Shown piece by piece: positions 60,197 through 64,000 of a DNA stretch of 64,000 nucleotides. Every line of letters begins with the position of its first letter. Positions within the stretch are counted from its first letter, which is position 1. The notes under the pieces are model-generated. The model was given only the letters and a program-made list of their open reading frames with translations, made no database searches and had not been told where the DNA came from. The stretch comes from Symbiodinium natans (Eukaryota > Sar > Dinophyceae > Suessiales > Symbiodiniaceae), in the NCBI GenBank assembly GCA_905221605.1, contig CAJNDS010002551.1, positions 131,001 through 195,000 on the forward strand. Direction: 5' to 3'. The translations under genes were made by a program, and so were the position numbers.

Positions 60197-60451
60197 TTGA
60201 CGGGCGCTCGCAAAACTCAAACTGCAAAAAGCCAGAACCATCTAAACCCACCGACATCCTATACTCCGGGCGAAGTCGCAAACGGCCTGGCCAACGTAAT
60301 TCCCGCTCAGGCAACTGGTGCTGGCTTGGAGCCCCCCAAGGAAGCCAACCAGCAGACCGTCACTTCGCTTGTTTTGCCGCGGTGTTTAGACTGTTCTCGG
60401 AATTTCTCGCTACAAACGTCAACAGTCCTGCCAGGCAACGCCGACTGCTAG
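60197..60451 (+). CDS. exon candidate, unknown
   Basis: Reads LNPPTSYTPGEVANGLANVI then PAQATGAGLEPPKEANQQTV. Pro/Ala/Asn-rich, looks like a linker region. No motif. Confidence 0.22.
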   Translation: MTGARKTQTAKSQNHLNPPTSYTPGEVANGLANVIPAQATGAGLEPPKEANQQTVTSLVLPRCLDCSRNFSLQTSTVLPGNADC

Positions 60452-61086
60452 CCCCGGCGAGCTCGCTTCCCAATTCCTTATGATCCTTATGTTTGCCGTT
60501 CCGCGTACTTCTATGCCGGAAAGAGATTTGTGCACTGAGGCCGGTGACCCCCTGCGTGTGTCTGGCGAGTTGTTTCGTAATTTGTGTCTTGATGTGCATG
60601 AAGCATATCTGTTCGTATCTGTTCGTTCAATGATTCAATGTCTTTCCACATGCCAGGGCCAGTCACCGTCAAGCATGCCTGTCTGAGAGTACGTAACCTC
60701 CTGTGACAAACGTCGGACGGATGCCAACCCTGTACAAAGGAAGCGTGCTTCTGCATCCAACTCACGTGTATTAGCCCTTAGCCTTATTAGCGCTTGAACT
60801 TTGGCCAAACTGTTTAAAGGCGTGAGAGTGAGAGCAGGAGAGGGTCAGGCTCTCCTGATTTTCTGCGTTGGTTGCAGGAGCTCGTCTGATTGAAACTCCT
60901 GAATCGCAGGAGCTTGACATTTGGCACGGTAGAAGACCCTGTGTCGGAAAGTTGAGCAGGCGTGTTATGAGCAGGATCTTGCGGGTTTGGGGGATGGGGG
61001 GGGCAATACAGCGCGTTCCCGTAATTACCGGATGCCGTGCATGGTGAATGCTTATCCTTGCCTACGGCAAGAAAGCCTTTGCGCAG
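60452..61086. other. no supported gene
   Basis: Nothing recognisable on either strand; it contains a short G run near 60995. Confidence 0.45.
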
Positions 61087-61412
61087 GAGATCGAGGTCAT
61101 GATTGAACATGCGGACCGTGACGGCAAAGGATTTGTGACCGCAGAGGAGCCCGTGGCGGAGAGCACACGCAATATTTCACGATTGTCAGTTTCAGTGCCA
61201 CTATGCTGCCAAAATTGGACTGCGCTTATTCTTCCAGGACTTTTACGTGTTGATGGCTGACGAAGCACGGCGGGTACATCAACCCGCTCTCCGCTGTGGA
61301 TGCTTTTGAACACTCAGGTCATGAGGAGATTCGAGCCACGCTTTGCTGCATGAGCTCAAGTTCCACGAGCAACTGATGTCTAGTAGCTTCAAGCTAATCG
61401 ACGGGGATGCTT
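61087..61412 (+). CDS. centrin-like EF-hand exons, 3' part
   Basis: Exon 61087-61146 encodes EIEVMIEHADRDGKGFVTAE, the second EF-hand (loop D-R-D-G-K-G-F-V-T-A-E), after the acceptor GCGCAG. Exon from 61238 encodes DFYVLMADEARR, matching the centrin 'DFLxVM' helix that ends this hand. A segment at about 61355-61410 (LKFHEQLMSSSFKLIDGD) resembles the start of the third EF-hand but meets a stop after DGDA, so it is either cut by an intron or broken. The fragments fit directly onto the ALGFE end at 36219. A fourth EF-hand was not found. This could be the distal half of one gene with a 24.9-kb intron or a separate partial copy. Confidence 0.6.
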
Positions 61413-62370
61413 AGCCAAGATCATGTTGCACAAAGCGAAGGGCGACGTGAGCACTGTTGACTCGCAATGTGCCTGAACCTTGGTCTACAGAGCCAGCCCG
61501 TACCCGTTTCCACTCACCCACTCACCCTGCGCCGATCTCGCCGAATGCTGTACCGCCTTCCATCTCCGACTTTACGAGCGCTTCGCAACCTTGCTGCAAT
61601 AAAGGCGTGACCTGAAGTTTGCACAGCTCGCAATGCTGCCAATTTCATGCAAGCACTTGTTGTGCATGTTATCTACAAAAAGTCAACTTTTCGTAGTCGC
61701 TGGCCTTTGATATTAATTAAAAAACCTCCCGGCAGTTGGTTCTGAATACAGTTCAAGTTAGGGGATCTGTGCCGTACCACTGCCGACCCACACCCCAGAC
61801 CCGGACGAGCCCAAGACAGGGTGCAGGACAGAGCGTTTGCGTCCTGGGGGTCACATCATCCCAGATTCAGGGATTATCCAGCAGGTTTTGTAGAGGGTCA
61901 CTCGCAGCCAATCCTGGAGATCACGGCCGCGCTGTCGTAGGTGGTGGGGGAGGGGAGGTGTGTTTCAATACCGAAGCTCAGGACACCACATTTTTCAATA
62001 GGAAGGGACGATGCCCATGCAGTGATGGCTCGGGTTCAGTTCGATCAGGTAATGGCGCTGGAGTGGGCTGTTGCGGTGCAGCGGCAGCATGCAACTTGAC
62101 TGGACGCTGGGCAATTGCTGTCTTGCTGTGCTCATAGAAATCCTGCCGCGCAGTTGATGATGCATGCCCATACATGCCCTTCGGAATCCTGAATTTGGTT
62201 TTCACCTCGAGCCAATGTCGAGGTGCTGTGCTTTACCACACGGACTCAAGCTTTCAACGTTCGGTCCGCTTCTGGCAAATGACCGGCCCCATCGTCGAGA
62301 CCTCAAAGTCTACAAGCGAGATGGGATAACACATGATAGCGCAGGACTGCACGGGTTTGCGTTTGCCCCT
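61413..62370. other. no firmly supported gene
   Basis: A + frame of 133 codons (61736-62137) is Gly/Cys-rich without motif. An alternative piece at about 61780-61890 (DEPKTGCRTERLRPGGHIIP) may be an exon. Not enough to call. Confidence 0.35.
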
Positions 62371-62377
62371 TGACCCT

Positions 62378-62753
62378 TGGTCAAGGTGGCGCACTACTTT
62401 CTGGAACGCTGGCGTGCTCTTGATGACTCAGACCGCGAAGCGCGCTACAACCGCCTCCACCGGCTTTATGCCTCAAGAGCTCGTGAAGTCGTGGAGGACT
62501 GCAGAAATTCTTGATTTGCATGTACAGAGTATCCGTGGAGTACCAGTCTGCTTTCTGTCAACCTAGCGCCAGCAACAGCTCCTCAAACCTTGGCCGGCCC
62601 GGCCGAGCTGCCTCGCCGCTGTCAAATGCCCACAGTCAGAACTCCAATGCATGTTCCAATCTTACAAGTTCGCCTCGAACTCGAAGCCCGAAGCGGCAAA
62701 CCATAACCCTAGGCCCTCGTAGCACTCCTTGGCCTTTGCGAGTCGGATTGTAG
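62378..62753 (+). CDS. exon candidates, unknown
   Basis: About 62378-62510 encodes a strongly charged helix (VAHYFLERWRALDDSDREAR, then YNRLHRLYASRAREVVEDC). A following frame, about 62560-62753, is Ser/Asn/Pro-rich (SASNSSSNLGRPGRAASPLS) and ends at 62753. The first is convincing as coding, the second less so. No domain recognised. Confidence 0.35.
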
Positions 62754-62769
62754 CATGCGCAACGGTCCT

Positions 62770-63062
62770 AGGAAGGGTCCAAGACGCGGGTCTCAAGACA
62801 GGTTTTCAGAAAGGGCCCCAGCGGGTTCCAAGGAGAGGCCCCCATCGGATGGGTCCAGCCGAAAAGGCAAAGACCTCTCTTCATGGCCCATCCCGATCGG
62901 ATAGACCCCTATCCATGGAACCCCATACCCCTATCCATAGACCCCAATCCCAATCCGATAAACCGATAATAGGGACCTATGGCTCGGGGACAGGGCCCTA
63001 TCCACGCTCATCCCATCTGCAGGAAGAGATAGACCCCCATGTTTCTCGGATAGGTGCCTATC
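62770..63062. repeat. dispersed CCTATCC/GGATAGG short repeats
   Basis: At least eight CC(C)TATCC or GATAGACCCC words in both orientations (for example CCCCTATCCATGGAACCCC, CCCCTATCCATAGACCCC and CGGATAGGTGCCTATCCCC), several forming small palindromes. They lead straight into the telomere-like array. Confidence 0.65.
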
Positions 63063-63082
63063 CCCGACACCCCTTAAGCCAT

Positions 63083-63775
63083 AAACAAACCCTAAACCCT
63101 AAACAAGCCCTAACACTGTTAGCGAACCCTAAGCCCTAAGAAAACCTTAAACAAACCCAAAACCTTGAACAAATTCAAACCCTAACAAGACACCTTAAAC
63201 CCTGCACAAACCATAAGCCCTAAACAAATCCTCAATTCTTAAACAAGCCGCAAACCCTAAACCAACCCGAAACCCGAAGAAACCCTAAACCCTAAAGAAA
63301 CCCGGAAACTTCAACCAAACCCCAAACCAAACCCTAAACATCCACTAAACCTTAAACAAACCCCAAACCCTAAGCAAACCCTAAACCCTAAAGCCAACCC
63401 TAAACCCGAAGCAGACCCAAAGCAAACCCTAAACCTTAAATAAACCCTAAACCCCAAACAAACCCTAAACCCAAAGCAAAACTTAAACTCTAAGCAAACC
63501 CTATACCCTAAGGAAACCTTAAGCCCTAAGCAAACCCCAAACACGCCCTGAACCCTGAGCAAACACACCGAAGCCCTCAATAACCCCAAACCCTGAAGAC
63601 ACCTTAAACCCTGAACAAGCCCTAACCCTAAGCAAACCCTAAATCTCAAGCAACCCCTGGGTTCTAAACAAAACCTAAACCCCAAGCAAGCCCCCTCAAG
63701 CCAGGGTTTAGGGTTTAGGGTTTAGGGTTTAGGGTTTATATAGGGGTTAGGGGTTAGGGTTTAGTTGAGGGCTGA
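63083..63775. repeat. long degenerate telomere-like array with strand switch
   Basis: About 610 nt of decayed C-strand units (AAACCCTAAACCCTAAGCAA types, about 14-15 nt spacing) up to about 63695. Then the direction flips to clean G-strand TTTAGGG units (about five in a row at 63703-63738), followed by TTAGGGGTTAGGG remnants to about 63775. Overall order on + is CCCTAAA then TTTAGGG, the opposite of a simple end-to-end fusion. Confidence 0.9.
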
Positions 63776-64000
63776 GGGTTCCTTTGCCAAGAGGCGCCCC
63801 CATAATTCTAAGGGCTGAGGGTGCATAGGCATAGGGTTTGCATTGATAAGGGTCCGAAATTGGGAGTTGGGTTAGGAGTCCCTTACTTGCAGTTGTTGTA
63901 GTAAGGGGGGGGGCTGATACTTCGAAAGAATTAGGTTATTAGAAGCACTAGGCGCTTTGAGTTCAGAGGAGCATGATCGCGCTCTCACGTCCCGGAAGGG
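63776..64000. other. no feature seen
   Basis: Unique-looking sequence with one G run (about 63906). No gene supported. Confidence 0.5.

Noticed and set aside
63311-63685. 124-codon minus frame with GFRVCLGF-like repeats
   Set aside because: It is the translated telomere-like array; periodicity comes from the DNA repeat.
63083-63775. Ancient chromosome fusion point
   Set aside because: A fusion would read TTTAGGG then CCCTAAA on one strand; here the order is reversed.

Overview
The window looks like intron-rich nuclear DNA of a eukaryotic protist, most probably a dinoflagellate. Three things point there. Genes recognised by protein motif are cut into dozens of short exons. Many inferred introns start with GC or GA rather than GT, end in AG and are followed by G, as described for dinoflagellates. 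TTTAGGG-type telomere-like repeats, the telomere unit reported for this group, occur as internal islands. No bacterial operons, ribosome binding sites, rRNA, tRNA or CRISPR arrays were seen. Genus cannot be told from the sequence. All exon borders are read by eye and are approximate unless an intron is stated.

Layout, left to right. 0-4.7 kb: weak, unrecognised exon candidates on +. 4.75-6.43 kb: a leucine-rich repeat protein with an F-box-like start. 6.7-7.05 kb: telomere-like island. About 7.87-22.28 kb: one complete-looking DNA topoisomerase II gene (TOP2) of about 40 exons, with ATPase, TOPRIM, cleavage-core and basic tail exons in the expected order; its introns carry several odd repeats. 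22.3-24.2 kb: non-coding, with a G-rich tract. 24.2-26.6 kb: ankyrin-repeat gene. 27.3-31.7 kb: coiled-coil gene(s). 31.9-36.2 kb: 5' part of a centrin-like EF-hand gene, with a SET/SMYD-like gene lying inside its inferred 4-kb intron. 38.1-42.4 kb: a COBW/ZNG1 zinc-chaperone GTPase. 43.2-46.4 kb: mixed region with probable minus-strand exons. 46.4-51.7 kb: a WD40 protein of the AAMP/Sqt1 family. 51.8-54 kb: unrecognised + exons. 54.4-58.1 kb: repeat-dense block (G tracts, a long TAG array, tandem duplications, a CGCGGAAGG cluster). 58.3-60.5 kb: weak + exons. 61.1-61.4 kb: EF-hand exons that continue the centrin-like gene begun at 31.9 kb. 62.4-62.7 kb: one + exon. 63.07-63.78 kb: a long degenerate telomere-like array that switches strand.

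Almost all recognised genes lie on +, matching the one-directional gene blocks known in dinoflagellates. They are unrelated housekeeping functions (DNA topology, zinc delivery, ribosomal-protein chaperoning, calcium-binding cytoskeleton, protein methylation), so no shared pathway is implied. The most unusual signals are several apparent introns of only 28-47 nt that restore reading frame, the EF-hand gene whose exons are about 25 kb apart with other genes between, and the 54-58 kb repeat block.
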